A stretch of 64,000 nucleotides of DNA, from positions 2,728,001 through 2,792,000 of the forward strand of contig CP064999.1 in the NCBI GenBank assembly GCA_016700115.1. The letters are read 5' to 3'. The notes beneath the pieces are model-generated. The model searched no databases and had not been told where the DNA came from. It worked only from the letters and a program-made list of their open reading frames with translations. Position numbers and translations under genes: made by a program. How positions within the stretch are numbered: the stretch's first letter is position 1; each line of letters starts with the position of its first letter. Source of the stretch: Sphingobacteriales bacterium (GTDB taxonomy: Bacteria > Bacteroidota > Bacteroidia > Chitinophagales > UBA2359). Below, piece by piece: positions 51,785-61,830 of this stretch.

Positions 51785-54217
51785 ATGAAAAGATTTCAAC
51801 AAATTTTTATCTTTTTTTTCATCGCACTGCTTCCTTTAACTGGTTTTGCTCAAAATGCAACCATCAAAGGAGTAGTAACCGATAACGAAACGAGCGAACC
51901 ATTAGGATTTGTCAATGTATCCACAATGGTTGAAAATGAAACAAGGGGCGCTCAAACAGACTATGACGGCAACTACTCTCTTAGTCTTCCCGCCGGCAGC
52001 TATACTATTACTTACAGTTATGTTGGTTATACTGAAAGGAAAATAACCCAAAAAGTATTAGCCGGAGATATGATTACGCTTAATATTGCCATTACTCAAA
52101 AAACAGAACTCTTAGATCAATTAGTAGTAACCGCAGGTAAATTTGAGCAGAAACTTGGAGAACAAACTGTTTCATTGGAAGTTATCAAACCTTCAATGGT
52201 AGAAAATACCAACAGTACGGCCATTGACCAAACCATTCAGCGCATTCCGGGAGTAGATGTTGTTGACGGACAGGCCAATATCAGGGGTGGCAGCGGATAC
52301 TCTTATGGAGCAGGAAGCCGTGTTATGCTGTTGATGGACGATATTCCGGTGTTGACGGCCGATGCAGGTTTTCCAAACTGGGATTTTCTCCCCATCGAAA
52401 ACCTGGAACAGGTTGAAATTATCAAAGGTGCTTCATCTGCTCTTTATGGGTCTTCTGCTATGAACGGGATTATCAATATGCGTACAGCCTATCCAAAATC
52501 GAAACCGGAAGGAAAAATAACCTTTTTTACCGGAATGTATCAAAATCCGCGCGATAACGAAGTCATCCGTTACGATGAAGACGGTGCTCCTGTAGATACT
52601 GTTAATAAAGGATGGTGGGGTGGTGCATACCCTATTGAAACTGGAGGTTCTTTTGCCTATAAAAGAAAATTTGACCAGTTTGACTTAGTAACCGGGGGGT
52701 ATTTTTTTAATGAAACAGGATGGCGAAGACCGGATTATGGCAGAATGGGCAGGATTAATGTCAATACCCGCTATCGCTTTAAAAACCGCCCCGGATTGTC
52801 TGTTGGGGTAAATACTAATATTCAGAAAAACACCAGTGCCAGTTTTTTGATTTGGGATAAAGATGATGGCGGCTCGGCTGCTGAGGGAGCGTATTTATTA
52901 TACAAAGCACTTCCTCCTATAAACAACAACGGGTTTAAAGCAACCCTTGATCCATTTGTCGAATACTTTACTGCCTCCGGCTTTAAAATAAAAGTATTAG
53001 GGCGATATTATAGAAACAACAACCAAAACGACACTAATCAAAGCACTAAATCAGATTTTTACTATGGTGAAGCCCAGGCACAAAAAAGATTTGAAGACAT
53101 TGCGTTTACTATTACAGGAGGGTTAGTCGGTAATTATGCAAAAGCAGATGCTGAACTTTACGGAGGAGGTGCCAAGTTTTCTTCTTCTAATTTAGCCGCC
53201 TATGCACAATTCGACAAAAAGTTTTTTGAGAAACTTAACCTTTCTTTCGGTGCCCGCTATGAGTATAATGAAATTGAAGGAGATAAAGAAGCCAAGCCCG
53301 TTTTCAGAGCCGGAGCCAACTATCAGGCAGCTCAATTTACTTTTATCAGGGCTTCTTTTGGACAAGCTTACCGTTTCCCAACTATAGCCGAAAAATATGT
53401 TTCTACCAATCTTGGAAATATTTCAGTTGAAGGGTTACCCATTCAGGTTCCTTTCGGCATTTTCCCGAACGAAAACCTGGATTCCGAAACCGGATGGAGC
53501 GGAGAGATAGGAATTAAACAGGGAATTAAGATTTCTGACTGGAAAGGATTTATTGACGTGTCAGGCTTTATTAACGAATATAACAACATGATGGAGTTTA
53601 CTTTTGGGGTAAATGAAGCCTTACGCCCCTTGTTAGGCACGTTTAATATTTGGAATGAATATGCAGATTTGGTAAATCCCCCAGTTACCCTAACCGGTAA
53701 CGCCGGAACCGGATTCCAATCTATCAACATTGGCGATACCCGTATATTCGGACTTGATTGTACTGTGGCGGGAACCGGAAAAGTGTTTGGACTTCCTGTC
53801 AATGCTTTAATTGGTTATACATGGATAACTCCGACATTTCAGGATTTTGATACCCTACAGAATGTATTGTCCTCTTCTGATGAAAACATCCTGAAATACA
53901 GATTCCGCCATACGGTCAAAGCTGATATTGAAGGTACTTTTATCCAAAAACTGACTATTGGTGGGAATCTTCAATACTATAGTTTTATGGAAGCCATTGA
54001 CGAAGCCTTTAATCGCCTGTTGCCGGGTATTCAGGAATTCAGAGAAGAACACAACGGTGGCACTTTGGTTATTGACGGAAGATTAAATTACAGAGTAACG
54101 GAATCCGCAAGTGTAGCCTTTATCTGTAAAAATATGACAAATTTGGAATACGCACTTCGTCCGGGGTTGATTGACCCGCCAAGAAGCTACAATATCAGAT
54201 TTAGCTATTCGTTTTAA
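51785..54217 (+). CDS. TonB-dependent outer-membrane receptor with carboxypeptidase-regulatory-like domain
   Basis: The 810-residue protein has a signal peptide (1-22, FAQ end) and a CarboxypepD_reg-like/DUF4480-type beta domain (~24-105). The plug follows (~115-225, LDQLVVTAGKFEQKLGEQ..., RIPGVDVVDGQANIRGGSGYSYGAGSRVMLLMDDIPV). A 22-strand barrel follows, ending in aromatic Phe (RFSYSF). This is the SusC/CirA-like architecture without a SusD partner nearby. The ligand (siderophore, vitamin, metal chelate or peptide) is not evident. The exbB-exbD-tonB genes at 56.9-59.1 kb could energise it. It ends at a strong terminator. Confidence 0.93.
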   Translation: MKRFQQIFIFFFIALLPLTGFAQNATIKGVVTDNETSEPLGFVNVSTMVENETRGAQTDYDGNYSLSLPAGSYTITYSYVGYTERKITQKVLAGDMITLNIAITQKTELLDQLVVTAGKFEQKLGEQTVSLEVIKPSMVENTNSTAIDQTIQRIPGVDVVDGQANIRGGSGYSYGAGSRVMLLMDDIPVLTADAGFPNWDFLPIENLEQVEIIKGASSALYGSSAMNGIINMRTAYPKSKPEGKITFFTGMYQNPRDNEVIRYDEDGAPVDTVNKGWWGGAYPIETGGSFAYKRKFDQFDLVTGGYFFNETGWRRPDYGRMGRINVNTRYRFKNRPGLSVGVNTNIQKNTSASFLIWDKDDGGSAAEGAYLLYKALPPINNNGFKATLDPFVEYFTASGFKIKVLGRYYRNNNQNDTNQSTKSDFYYGEAQAQKRFEDIAFTITGGLVGNYAKADAELYGGGAKFSSSNLAAYAQFDKKFFEKLNLSFGARYEYNEIEGDKEAKPVFRAGANYQAAQFTFIRASFGQAYRFPTIAEKYVSTNLGNISVEGLPIQVPFGIFPNENLDSETGWSGEIGIKQGIKISDWKGFIDVSGFINEYNNMMEFTFGVNEALRPLLGTFNIWNEYADLVNPPVTLTGNAGTGFQSINIGDTRIFGLDCTVAGTGKVFGLPVNALIGYTWITPTFQDFDTLQNVLSSSDENILKYRFRHTVKADIEGTFIQKLTIGGNLQYYSFMEAIDEAFNRLLPGIQEFREEHNGGTLVIDGRLNYRVTESASVAFICKNMTNLEYALRPGLIDPPRSYNIRFSYSF

Positions 54218-54335
54218 ATTGTATTTTGTTCTGAAACAATCCGTTTTAAAAAATTCCAACCAACTCGACTCAAAAAAATAAACTATCAGCAGATATACAA
54301 TAACTCACAATCGCTGATCAATTATTTAAAAAATA

Positions 54336-54377
54336 TTCCCTGCCGTTGTTGTCAAAACAACATCGGCAGGGTTTTTC
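54336..54377 (+). terminator. Rho-independent terminator of the TonB-dependent receptor gene
   Basis: A 15-bp stem with one mismatch (54338-54352 with 54357-54371, core CCCTGCCG/CGGCAGGG) is followed by a T run, just before the next start codon. Confidence 0.85.
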
Positions 54378-54398
54378 AAATCACACCTCAATTTAATA

Positions 54399-56117
54399 AT
54401 GTTCGAAGTAGGAGTTGCTAAAGAAGATATTACTGCTTTTGTTTACGGAAAAGGGATGATGGGATATGCTGTTCCGACACATATTGTCAAAGATGTTGAA
54501 ACCCCTATCTCAGTCCGTGCTTTTGTGATACAGGACAAACAAAGTGGAAAAAAAGTTGCGTTAGTCAATACTGAGATATGTTTTTATACAATTGCTGTCA
54601 AAGCAGAAGTAATCAGGGTTTTGCAAACTCAATATCCAGAACTCGGATTTGAGGACGCAAATGTTTTATTGAGTGCTCAACATACGCATAGTGCTCCCGG
54701 CGGTTATTCTCATTATGTTTTGTATAACGTAGCCATCCCCGGCTTTCAACCGAAAGTTTTTAATAATATTGTTACAGGCACCGTAAATGCCATTGTATCT
54801 GCTGCCCAAAATTTGAAACCTTCGGAGTTGTTTTTCAATTCCGGGGTTTTTGAACCAGATATTCCGGTGGCATTCAATCGCTCAATCAGAGCTTTTAATG
54901 CAAACCCCGAAGTTTCTAAACCCTTTCTTAAAAAAGATCATCATCTGGCAATTGACCGCAACATGAAACTCCTTCGGTTTGAAGCTGAAGGAGGAACCCC
55001 CTTGGGTGCAATCAATTGGTTTGGAGTACATACAACAAGTGTTGGTAACACACACCATCGGATTTGTTATGATAACAAAGGCTATGCTGCTGAATATTTA
55101 GAAAAACACCTCCGCCGTAAAACTGCAAATAATAGTATTGTTACGGCTTTTGCTCAGGATACTGCCGGTGATGTTTCTCCCAATCATCAATACAAACCTG
55201 CTATTCCGATTCATCAGGAATATGAATCTGCGCGTCAAAACGGGTATTTGCAATTTGAAAAAGCCAAAGACCTGTTTGAGCAAGCCATAAACCAAAAAGC
55301 CTTATCAGGTGGAATAGACTACGAACTGATGTATATCAATATGTCAAATATTGAAGTGGACAGTGAGTTTATTCTTGGACGAAAAGGAGTTAGAACAGCA
55401 CCTTCTGCTGTCGGGATTCACATGCTTTTAGGTGCTAATGATCGTCCTGCTTTGGATGAATTCAGCAATTTTTTTCTTGGTTTGGGCGGACCCATCCTTC
55501 CCAAAATGATAAAGGCTTATGAAACAAGCGTTTTGCGTTTGTTCAGGAGCAAAAAAGATATGGAAGATATTCAGCTTAAATACCGATCACATGGTTCCAA
55601 ACAAATTACCATCGAATCGAGCATCGGTAAAATTCTCGGGACGTATTATATCCAGAAACTAATCATTCCGGGAGCAGTTGATGAAACTATCAAACGAATG
55701 AAACAAATTGACCGTGAAGGATATTTTGGGCGAACACCGTGGATGCCGAGGATTGTTCCTTTACAAATCATCATCATCGGCGAATTGGCAATTTTGGGTA
55801 TTGCAGCAGAAGTTACCACTATGGCAGGTAAACGCATAGCAGATTCAGCTTTACGGATTTTAAAACATAGAGGGGTGAAACATGCCATCATAGCTTCTTA
55901 TTCCAACGGCTATCATGGATATATCACCACGACACAGGAATACAAGGTTCAGGAATATGAAGGAGCGCATACAATATTTGGAAAATGGACATTGCCCGCC
56001 TATCAAACTAAAATCAAGCAATTGGCAATAGAAATGCTGAAACCTGCTCAACAACGTCAAATTGACCATAATCTTCAACCGGAATTGTTTGCCGCAGATG
56101 AAATTTGGTATGGGTAA
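54399..56117 (+). CDS. Neutral/alkaline ceramidase-like hydrolase
   Basis: The 572-residue protein matches the neutral ceramidase family. Zinc ligands lie in SAQHTHSAPGG (H95, H97) and NWFGVHTTSVGN (H211). The nucleophile motif AQDTAGDVSPN gives S260. Ceramidases hydrolyse ceramide to sphingosine and fatty acid. Many Bacteroidota make sphingolipids, so a role in their turnover is plausible. No signal peptide is seen at the chosen ATG, which matches the family start FEVGVAKEDITAF. The domain is shorter than the secreted Pseudomonas enzyme, so a cytosolic or non-classical location is possible. Confidence 0.88.
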   Translation: MFEVGVAKEDITAFVYGKGMMGYAVPTHIVKDVETPISVRAFVIQDKQSGKKVALVNTEICFYTIAVKAEVIRVLQTQYPELGFEDANVLLSAQHTHSAPGGYSHYVLYNVAIPGFQPKVFNNIVTGTVNAIVSAAQNLKPSELFFNSGVFEPDIPVAFNRSIRAFNANPEVSKPFLKKDHHLAIDRNMKLLRFEAEGGTPLGAINWFGVHTTSVGNTHHRICYDNKGYAAEYLEKHLRRKTANNSIVTAFAQDTAGDVSPNHQYKPAIPIHQEYESARQNGYLQFEKAKDLFEQAINQKALSGGIDYELMYINMSNIEVDSEFILGRKGVRTAPSAVGIHMLLGANDRPALDEFSNFFLGLGGPILPKMIKAYETSVLRLFRSKKDMEDIQLKYRSHGSKQITIESSIGKILGTYYIQKLIIPGAVDETIKRMKQIDREGYFGRTPWMPRIVPLQIIIIGELAILGIAAEVTTMAGKRIADSALRILKHRGVKHAIIASYSNGYHGYITTTQEYKVQEYEGAHTIFGKWTLPAYQTKIKQLAIEMLKPAQQRQIDHNLQPELFAADEIWYG

Positions 56118-56260
56118 GATTAAAAAGGTCTATAAAAGTTGTGTGAATTAATGCAAATATATCTTACCATCTTTGCGCTAATAAAAATGGAAAACAAAAA
56201 GAGATTTTGCAATGTAAGGATTCATATAAAGAAGGAACTTTTATGTTTTTAACATTAAGC

Positions 56261-56719
56261 CTAAAGTTTCTTTTTTTCTATTTTCTTGTGAGTATCAAGG
56301 TATGTTGGCAATGCTGCAGATCCGTACCAAGGGTAAATTTCATAGTCGAAAATTTTTTCTTTAACTGACAAATCGGATTGTAAAAGGATTTCGACTTCAT
56401 CTTTGGTTGATAAAGTAAAAATATAAATGCCCCGGTATGATTTGTCGTTTTTGCCTAATGGCCCGGCAATAATCAGTTTGCCCTCAGTAATCATTTGTTT
56501 GATAAAATCGAAATGCCCCCTGAAAATTGTATTCAGCCGGTCTTTGTCTTCAAGGGTACTGCTTCCTGTTTTCAGGATTACCAAATAATAGTTTCTCATA
56601 CCTAATTCATCAGCACCAAGAGAATCGGCCAATTGCTGATCAAAATCGGGGTTTTCATTTTGTGCTTGCATGCCTGTATATAGTAAGGTAAGTAAAAATA
56701 AGAATATGAGTTTTTTCAT
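56261..56719 (-). CDS. Secreted YCII-related protein
   Basis: Read from ATG 56719 the 152-residue protein has a signal peptide (MKKLIFLFLLTLLYT to MQAQ). A YCII-like alpha/beta barrel domain follows: NYYLVILKTGS, RGHFDFIKQMITEGKLIIAGPLG and YRGIYIFTLSTKDEVEILLQSD. This family includes small enzymes and domains such as the 5-chloro-2-hydroxyhydroquinone dehydrochlorinase. The conserved His in GHFDFI is kept. An exported YCII domain is less usual than a cytosolic one, and the substrate is unknown. Confidence 0.8.
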   Translation of the reverse strand: MKKLIFLFLLTLLYTGMQAQNENPDFDQQLADSLGADELGMRNYYLVILKTGSSTLEDKDRLNTIFRGHFDFIKQMITEGKLIIAGPLGKNDKSYRGIYIFTLSTKDEVEILLQSDLSVKEKIFDYEIYPWYGSAALPTYLDTHKKIEKKKL

Positions 56720-56874
56720 GGCAAGGAAGTGCATTAACTTTTTTGAATGATTGAATTAATACCCCGATTCAACTTTCCTGTTGCTTGTGGCAAACCTAAA
56801 TTTTTTAAGATCAAAAAAACTTATTTAACCACAACCTTTAACGGTTATAATCTAAGGTGTTTCATGAAAGAATA

Positions 56875-57774
56875 TTACTTGACTTTAAAGGTAAAGGAGA
56901 TAGTTCCGGTTTGAATTTCAAGTCCTGCCAAGGCTTCGTTAAATTTGGCTTTTTTTGCAGCAGCCAAAGCCTTATTTTTTAAAGTGGAACTTGTAGTCGT
57001 AGAACCGGAAGATTGAAACTGAGCATCAATAACTTGTCCGGTTCGGTCAACTTTTATTCTAATTACGACTTTGCCGGTTTCCTGCGAGTTATCCTGAATT
57101 GGTGGAATTCCCAACAACCGTCTGCCGCTGAGTTCATATCCTACTCCGCTGTCGCCCATACCGGGGCTTTCAGTTCCAGTATTTGGAGTAATGTCCACTT
57201 TACCCATTATTTTTCCTATATCTTCGTTGCTGTTGTTTTGGTTGCCTTGACTTGTTGTGTTATTGCTGTTGTTGCCAGGGAACAACGCTTTGGGGTCAAC
57301 ATTGGGTTTGGGGTTGGTATTTTGTGGCGTGTTTTCCTGTGCTTTATCGGTTTTAGGTTTATTATCGTCTTTTGGGGTGGGTTTGTTTTTGTTATCTTTC
57401 ACCTCTTCAGTTTCTTTATGTTTGTTTTTGTCTTCTACGGGGAGCGCCGGAGCAGCATCATCATTCGAAGTTTGTGCCTGATTATCAATAACCGGGTCAG
57501 GCAGTTGGGTTTTAGGCTGTTCCGCAGCACTTGATTCTACTGAAGTGGCTTCTGAGAAATTACTGGCAGCTTCGTCAGAAACGGGTTGAATTTCACCTGA
57601 ACCTTGTTCAGAGTTGCCAAAATTTATCAGTATTCCTTGTTCTTCCAAAGGGGGGATGACGGCATTCATCCCAAAGAAAAAAAGTAAAAGTAGTAACAAC
57701 AAATGGACAACGGCAGTACCAATTGCGCCTTCTGTAGATATTTTTGGTTCGTTTTCCTGTAGGTATGAGTTCAT
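56875..57774 (-). CDS. TonB-like energy transducer protein
   Basis: The 299-residue protein has one N-terminal membrane helix (~17-40) and a Pro/Lys/Asn/Gln-rich periplasmic linker (~70-200). The C-terminal part (~215-299, RRLLGIPPIQDNSQETGKVVIRIKVDRTGQVIDAQFQ...) fits the TonB C-terminal fold. It follows exbD by 19 bp in one operon (exbB-exbD-tonB), so it should couple proton-motive force to outer-membrane receptors. The acidic/asparagine-rich linker is longer than in many TonB proteins. A related periplasm-spanning role (for example TolA-like) cannot be excluded. Confidence 0.85.
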   Translation of the reverse strand: MNSYLQENEPKISTEGAIGTAVVHLLLLLLLFFFGMNAVIPPLEEQGILINFGNSEQGSGEIQPVSDEAASNFSEATSVESSAAEQPKTQLPDPVIDNQAQTSNDDAAPALPVEDKNKHKETEEVKDNKNKPTPKDDNKPKTDKAQENTPQNTNPKPNVDPKALFPGNNSNNTTSQGNQNNSNEDIGKIMGKVDITPNTGTESPGMGDSGVGYELSGRRLLGIPPIQDNSQETGKVVIRIKVDRTGQVIDAQFQSSGSTTTSSTLKNKALAAAKKAKFNEALAGLEIQTGTISFTFKVK

Positions 57775-57793
57775 GGCTTAGAAGTTTTATGGC

Positions 57794-58192
57794 TTATTCT
57801 TTAAGAGGGGCTGTTGCCAAAACCATTTTTACTTTTAGATCATTGGCAATATCCATAATTTCGACAACTTTTTCGATAGGAACACTTTTTTCGGCATTTA
57901 AAACAATTGTTGCATCAGGTTGATTTTTTAGCTGTTCGGTAACTATGGGTCGTATATTGACAAACTCAACGGCTTGTTTGCCGACATAATATTTCAAATC
58001 TGCCGAAATTGAAATAGATACCGGTTGGTTTACAGTTGTTTTACTTTGCGAGCTGGGTAAAACGAGGTTCAGCGCGTTGGGATTGACAAAAGTGGAAGTC
58101 AGCAGAAAAAATATAATCAACAAAAATACAATGTCGGTCATAGACGCTGTACTGAAAGTAGCATTGACTTTGTTAGACGGTTTGATAGCCAT
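57794..58192 (-). CDS. exbD: ExbD/TolR-family biopolymer transport protein
   Basis: Read from ATG 58192, the 132-residue protein has the ExbD form. A cytosolic N-terminus (MAIKPSNKVNATFSTASMTDIVFLL) with the essential Asp of the membrane helix leads to a ~100-residue periplasmic domain, VVEIMDIANDLKVKMVLATAP. The longer frame from 58240 adds 16 residues of no family character. With ExbB it forms the proton channel that powers TonB. It is the second gene of the exbB-exbD-tonB unit. Confidence 0.92.
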   Translation of the reverse strand: MAIKPSNKVNATFSTASMTDIVFLLIIFFLLTSTFVNPNALNLVLPSSQSKTTVNQPVSISISADLKYYVGKQAVEFVNIRPIVTEQLKNQPDATIVLNAEKSVPIEKVVEIMDIANDLKVKMVLATAPLKE

Positions 58193-58373
58193 GGCAATTA
58201 GTTTGTGATAAACCGGAAAGGCGATGTTAAAACTGAACAAATACTGATTTAAGAAATAGATGCCGAAATAACGAATGTGGGTGTTTGATGGAATAGACTT
58301 ATGAATAAAAAAAAAGTCAACCTCCTATTAGTTTGATTTTACTGCAAATCAGACAAATTAAACAAATATGGGT

Positions 58374-59063
58374 TTATTTAGCCGGTTCTTGAAGAAAGTC
58401 AACAAAACCAACTGATGTAGCTTCCATTTTAAAAACCACTTTTTCGACCATATTGACTAAAAAATTATAAGCGATATATGCCGGGATACCAATCATTAAA
58501 CCTGCTGCAGTAGTAATCAGGGCTTGGTAAATTCCACCGGCTAACATACTCGGATCTACGTTGCTACCTGCATTGGAAATCTGGAAAAAAGCAGTAATCA
58601 TACCTGTAACAGTGCCTAAAAATCCAATCATTGGAGCAACACCGGCAATTGTTGCTAATATAGCAAGGTTCTTTTCTAGTTTCATTAGTTCAAGTTTCCC
58701 TTCGTTTTCAATAGCCACTTCTATGCTGCGCAAGGGTTTCCCTAATCGTTTAATACCTTTTTCGACCATTCGGGCTATAGGTGTATTTTGTTGCTGACAA
58801 AGATTGGTGGCCAATTGAATATCTCCTCTTATCATATGCCCCTGAATTTGGTCCATAAAATTCCTGTCAATTTTGGAAGCTGTTGTAATTGCTATATACC
58901 GCTCAATAAAAATATATACCCCTAAAATAGATAATAAAGTAAGAGGTATCATAAAAAGCAATCCTCCCAATTTAAATAATTCGAAAAAAGAAAGAGAAAC
59001 GCTTGAAGAGGTAGCTTTGGCGGTTGTATCAGCAACCTGAAGTAGTATGATGGTAATAAACAT
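58374..59063 (-). CDS. exbB: ExbB/MotA/TolQ-family proton channel protein
   Basis: The 229-residue protein has three membrane segments and the family motif APMIGFLGTVTGMITAFFQISNAG, with the conserved channel-lining Thr in ITTAAGLMIGIPAYIAYN. It forms the pentameric channel around ExbD. It is the first gene of the operon; exbD starts 181 bp downstream of it. Confidence 0.94.
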   Translation of the reverse strand: MFITIILLQVADTTAKATSSSVSLSFFELFKLGGLLFMIPLTLLSILGVYIFIERYIAITTASKIDRNFMDQIQGHMIRGDIQLATNLCQQQNTPIARMVEKGIKRLGKPLRSIEVAIENEGKLELMKLEKNLAILATIAGVAPMIGFLGTVTGMITAFFQISNAGSNVDPSMLAGGIYQALITTAAGLMIGIPAYIAYNFLVNMVEKVVFKMEATSVGFVDFLQEPAK

Positions 59064-59235
59064 AGAGTTATGAGAGTTTAGGTGTGTATGTAGTTTTCTT
59101 AAATTTGTAGGTATTGTGGTAGTTATTTGAATAGCTTAACTCCAAAAATGTTTAAAAAAAATTGTCATGCCTTCAAAAAATTTTTTTTGAAGTCCAGGTT
59201 TTTGCATTAACTTCTTATTAACGATAAATAATAGG

Positions 59236-61038
59236 TTATAGTATTGTTTTTTCAATACGATTATTCATTCTGCTTTTAATACGCTCAAGAGTTCCTGTTG
59301 GAATAGCGTCAATCAGTTTTTTGGTATAATCGTGAGTCGGATTGTTGTAAATTTCATCAGAAGGCCCGATTTCTTCGATTTTACCTCTGTTCATGACCAC
59401 CATTCTATCGCTCATAAATTTTACTACACTGAGGTCGTGAGAAATAAAAATATAGGTAAACTTGTATTTTTCGCGCAGTTCAATCAACAGATTTAGTACC
59501 TGAGCCTGAACTGAAACATCAAGGGCAGATACCGATTCGTCGCAAATTATAAACTCAGGCTCTAAAGCTAAGGCACGGGCAATGCAGATTCGTTGTCTCT
59601 GCCCTCCCGAAAACTCGTGAGGATATCGCATCAGATGGTCAGGAAACATACTCACAGTCTGAAGTAATTCGGCGGCTTTTTCCATTCGTTGTTTGTCGTT
59701 GTTCAAAATGCCGTGTATCTGCAGAGGTTCTATGATACTTGCTCCGATAGTCATACGAGGATTTAGCGAAGAATATGGATCCTGAAAAATAATCTGCATG
59801 TGCCGTCGCATATCTTTCATATCGCCCTTGCTTAGGTCGAAAATAGACTTCCCTCTGTAAATAACGGAACCTTCAGTAGCCGGAGTCAATCTCAATATGG
59901 TTCTTCCAATTGTTGTTTTACCACAACCTGATTCGCCTACTAAGCCAAGTGTTTCCCCTTCGTGTACCACAAAACTGACATCGTCAACTGCATGAACCCA
60001 ACTTAGGGTTCGTCCAAAAAAACTCTTTTTGGATGGGAAATAGGTTTTAAGCTGATTGACCTCCAATAAAGGGGGAGTTTCCATCAGGGTATTCAGGCGC
60101 TGTTTAGTTTCTTCGGGCTTTACTTCTACCTGACTAAGCATATCTTTGACTGAAATATCTTTTACCTGCATGATTCCCTCACTATCGGTAGTCATAAAAT
60201 CACTGACAATGGGTAATTTTCGCAGACGCTTGCCCAAAGGAGGCCGGCAAGCAAGTAAACCTTTAGTATAGGGATGCTGAGGGTTGTCAAATATTTCAAG
60301 AACTGAGCCTTGTTCCACAATTTTACCCTGATACATCACAATGACACGGTCGGCTATTTCTGCAATTACGCCGAGGTCGTGGGTGATAAACAGGGTTGAC
60401 ATAGCCTTTTCAGTCTGCAAGTCGTTGATAAGTTCAAGTATAGTTTTTTGAACAGTAACATCCAGGGCGGTAGTTGGCTCATCGGCTATCAGAAGGCTAG
60501 GCTTGCAAGACATAGCCATGGCAATCATAACTCGTTGCTTTTGCCCGCCCGAAAGTTGATGCGGATAGGCATCGTAAATTCTTTGTGGATTTGGAAGTTT
60601 TACACTCGCAAATAAATCAATCGTTAAAGCTTTGGCTTCATTTAAAGGTAGCTTTTGATGAAGTTGAATTGCTTCAACAACCTGTGCACCGCAGGTAAAC
60701 ACAGGATTGAGAGAAGTCATCGGTTCCTGAAAAATCATGGCAATATCATTTCCACGGTACTGCCGCATTTCGTGTAATGGCACTTTCAGTAAATCCACGG
60801 TGCTGCCGTCTTCTTTATGATATATAATTTCACCACCTGCAAATTCGCCGGGAGGTGTGGCAATCAATCGCATAGCTGAAAGACAAGCAACAGATTTTCC
60901 GGAACCGGATTCGCCAACTATACCCAAAATTTCACCTCTGTTTACAGTAAAACTCACATCATCAACTGCTTTTACAGTTCCTCCTTCTACATGAAAGTAG
61001 GTCTTTAAATTCTTAACCTCTAACAGCAAATTACTCAT
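59236..61038 (-). CDS. Dual-ATPase ABC transporter protein for peptides/nickel (OppD-OppF/YejF-like)
   Basis: The 600-residue protein joins two complete ABC ATPases. The first (~1-265) has Walker A GESGSGKSV, signature LSGGQKQRVMIAMAM and Walker B LLIADEPTTALD. The second (~325-590) has GESGCGKTT, FSGGQRQRICIARAL and IICDESVSALDVS. Each carries the oligopeptide_ABC C-terminal extension (HPYTKGLLACRPP and HDYTKKLIDAIP). It should power uptake of oligopeptides or nickel with partner permeases that are not in the window. A -7 element (TAGGTTTG on the minus strand, 61081-61074) lies 36 bp upstream. Confidence 0.93.
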   Translation of the reverse strand: MSNLLLEVKNLKTYFHVEGGTVKAVDDVSFTVNRGEILGIVGESGSGKSVACLSAMRLIATPPGEFAGGEIIYHKEDGSTVDLLKVPLHEMRQYRGNDIAMIFQEPMTSLNPVFTCGAQVVEAIQLHQKLPLNEAKALTIDLFASVKLPNPQRIYDAYPHQLSGGQKQRVMIAMAMSCKPSLLIADEPTTALDVTVQKTILELINDLQTEKAMSTLFITHDLGVIAEIADRVIVMYQGKIVEQGSVLEIFDNPQHPYTKGLLACRPPLGKRLRKLPIVSDFMTTDSEGIMQVKDISVKDMLSQVEVKPEETKQRLNTLMETPPLLEVNQLKTYFPSKKSFFGRTLSWVHAVDDVSFVVHEGETLGLVGESGCGKTTIGRTILRLTPATEGSVIYRGKSIFDLSKGDMKDMRRHMQIIFQDPYSSLNPRMTIGASIIEPLQIHGILNNDKQRMEKAAELLQTVSMFPDHLMRYPHEFSGGQRQRICIARALALEPEFIICDESVSALDVSVQAQVLNLLIELREKYKFTYIFISHDLSVVKFMSDRMVVMNRGKIEEIGPSDEIYNNPTHDYTKKLIDAIPTGTLERIKSRMNNRIEKTIL

Positions 61039-61105
61039 TGTTTGTTTTTGAAATTTCGGGTAAATATAACCATCAAACCTAAGATTTGGCTACAAAATAA
61101 ACATT

Positions 61106-61717
61106 TTATTCTTGTCCGCTTATATTTTGTATATCATCAATCTGCCATTTTCCACCATTATGCGAAAGCTGATAACTTAGTTTCATAGGCGAGACTTTGA
61201 AATTCAGAACTACATAAGCAAAATCGTTTTCAATCTGATTGAGGGTAGCATTGCTTAGGTTAAGTTCTTTCAGCTCTTCGGTAAAATCCTGAGACAACAT
61301 GATGAAATCATAATCAAAATAGTCAGGTGGCCCTTCAAACTGCGGATTGTCTTTCCAGTTTTGTGCCGCTTTGTCAAAATAATCTCTCCAGGAGGAAAGA
61401 TATTTCTCAGATAGATACCCGCATTTTTTTAATTCGGATAAATAATGTTCTGTTCCTTCAAAATTTACTGTATATGGTTTTGTAGTATCCTCTAAAGCTG
61501 TCGAATTGAGAACAAGGGGAATTTTATTCAATTCGTGCCTGTTGGATTTATACCATTCCAAAAACCGGATCACTGTTTCTTCAGGTGATATTGTCGCAGG
61601 TGTTTTAAAAGTTGAAATTGCATCCGCTGATGTGTTTCCGGAACAAGCACCTATTAAAAAAAGTAAAAGAAGGTAATAAAAGCCAAAAAGGGGAAGAAAA
61701 AACGATTTGGAATTCAT
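61106..61717 (-). CDS. Putative lipoprotein of unknown function
   Basis: The 203-residue protein has a lipoprotein signal with the lipobox IGAC (C25). A ~170-residue soluble alpha/beta domain follows, with VIRFLEWYKSNRHELNKIPL and a final WQIDDIQNIS. The overall pattern resembles DUF3828-type periplasmic proteins, but this is weak evidence. It lies between the ABC ATPase and the sulfatase-fold gene, all on the minus strand, with gaps of about 65 and 110 bp. Confidence 0.65.
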   Translation of the reverse strand: MNSKSFFLPLFGFYYLLLLFLIGACSGNTSADAISTFKTPATISPEETVIRFLEWYKSNRHELNKIPLVLNSTALEDTTKPYTVNFEGTEHYLSELKKCGYLSEKYLSSWRDYFDKAAQNWKDNPQFEGPPDYFDYDFIMLSQDFTEELKELNLSNATLNQIENDFAYVVLNFKVSPMKLSYQLSHNGGKWQIDDIQNISGQE

Positions 61718-61830
61718 GATATGGATAAAGGATGATGATTTATCTCCGGTAGTTCAAGAAATGCCCCAATTTCATTGTTATGCTTATAAGAGTTGATTGT
61801 GTTGAAAGAAAAAGAGGGTTCAGTGATTTA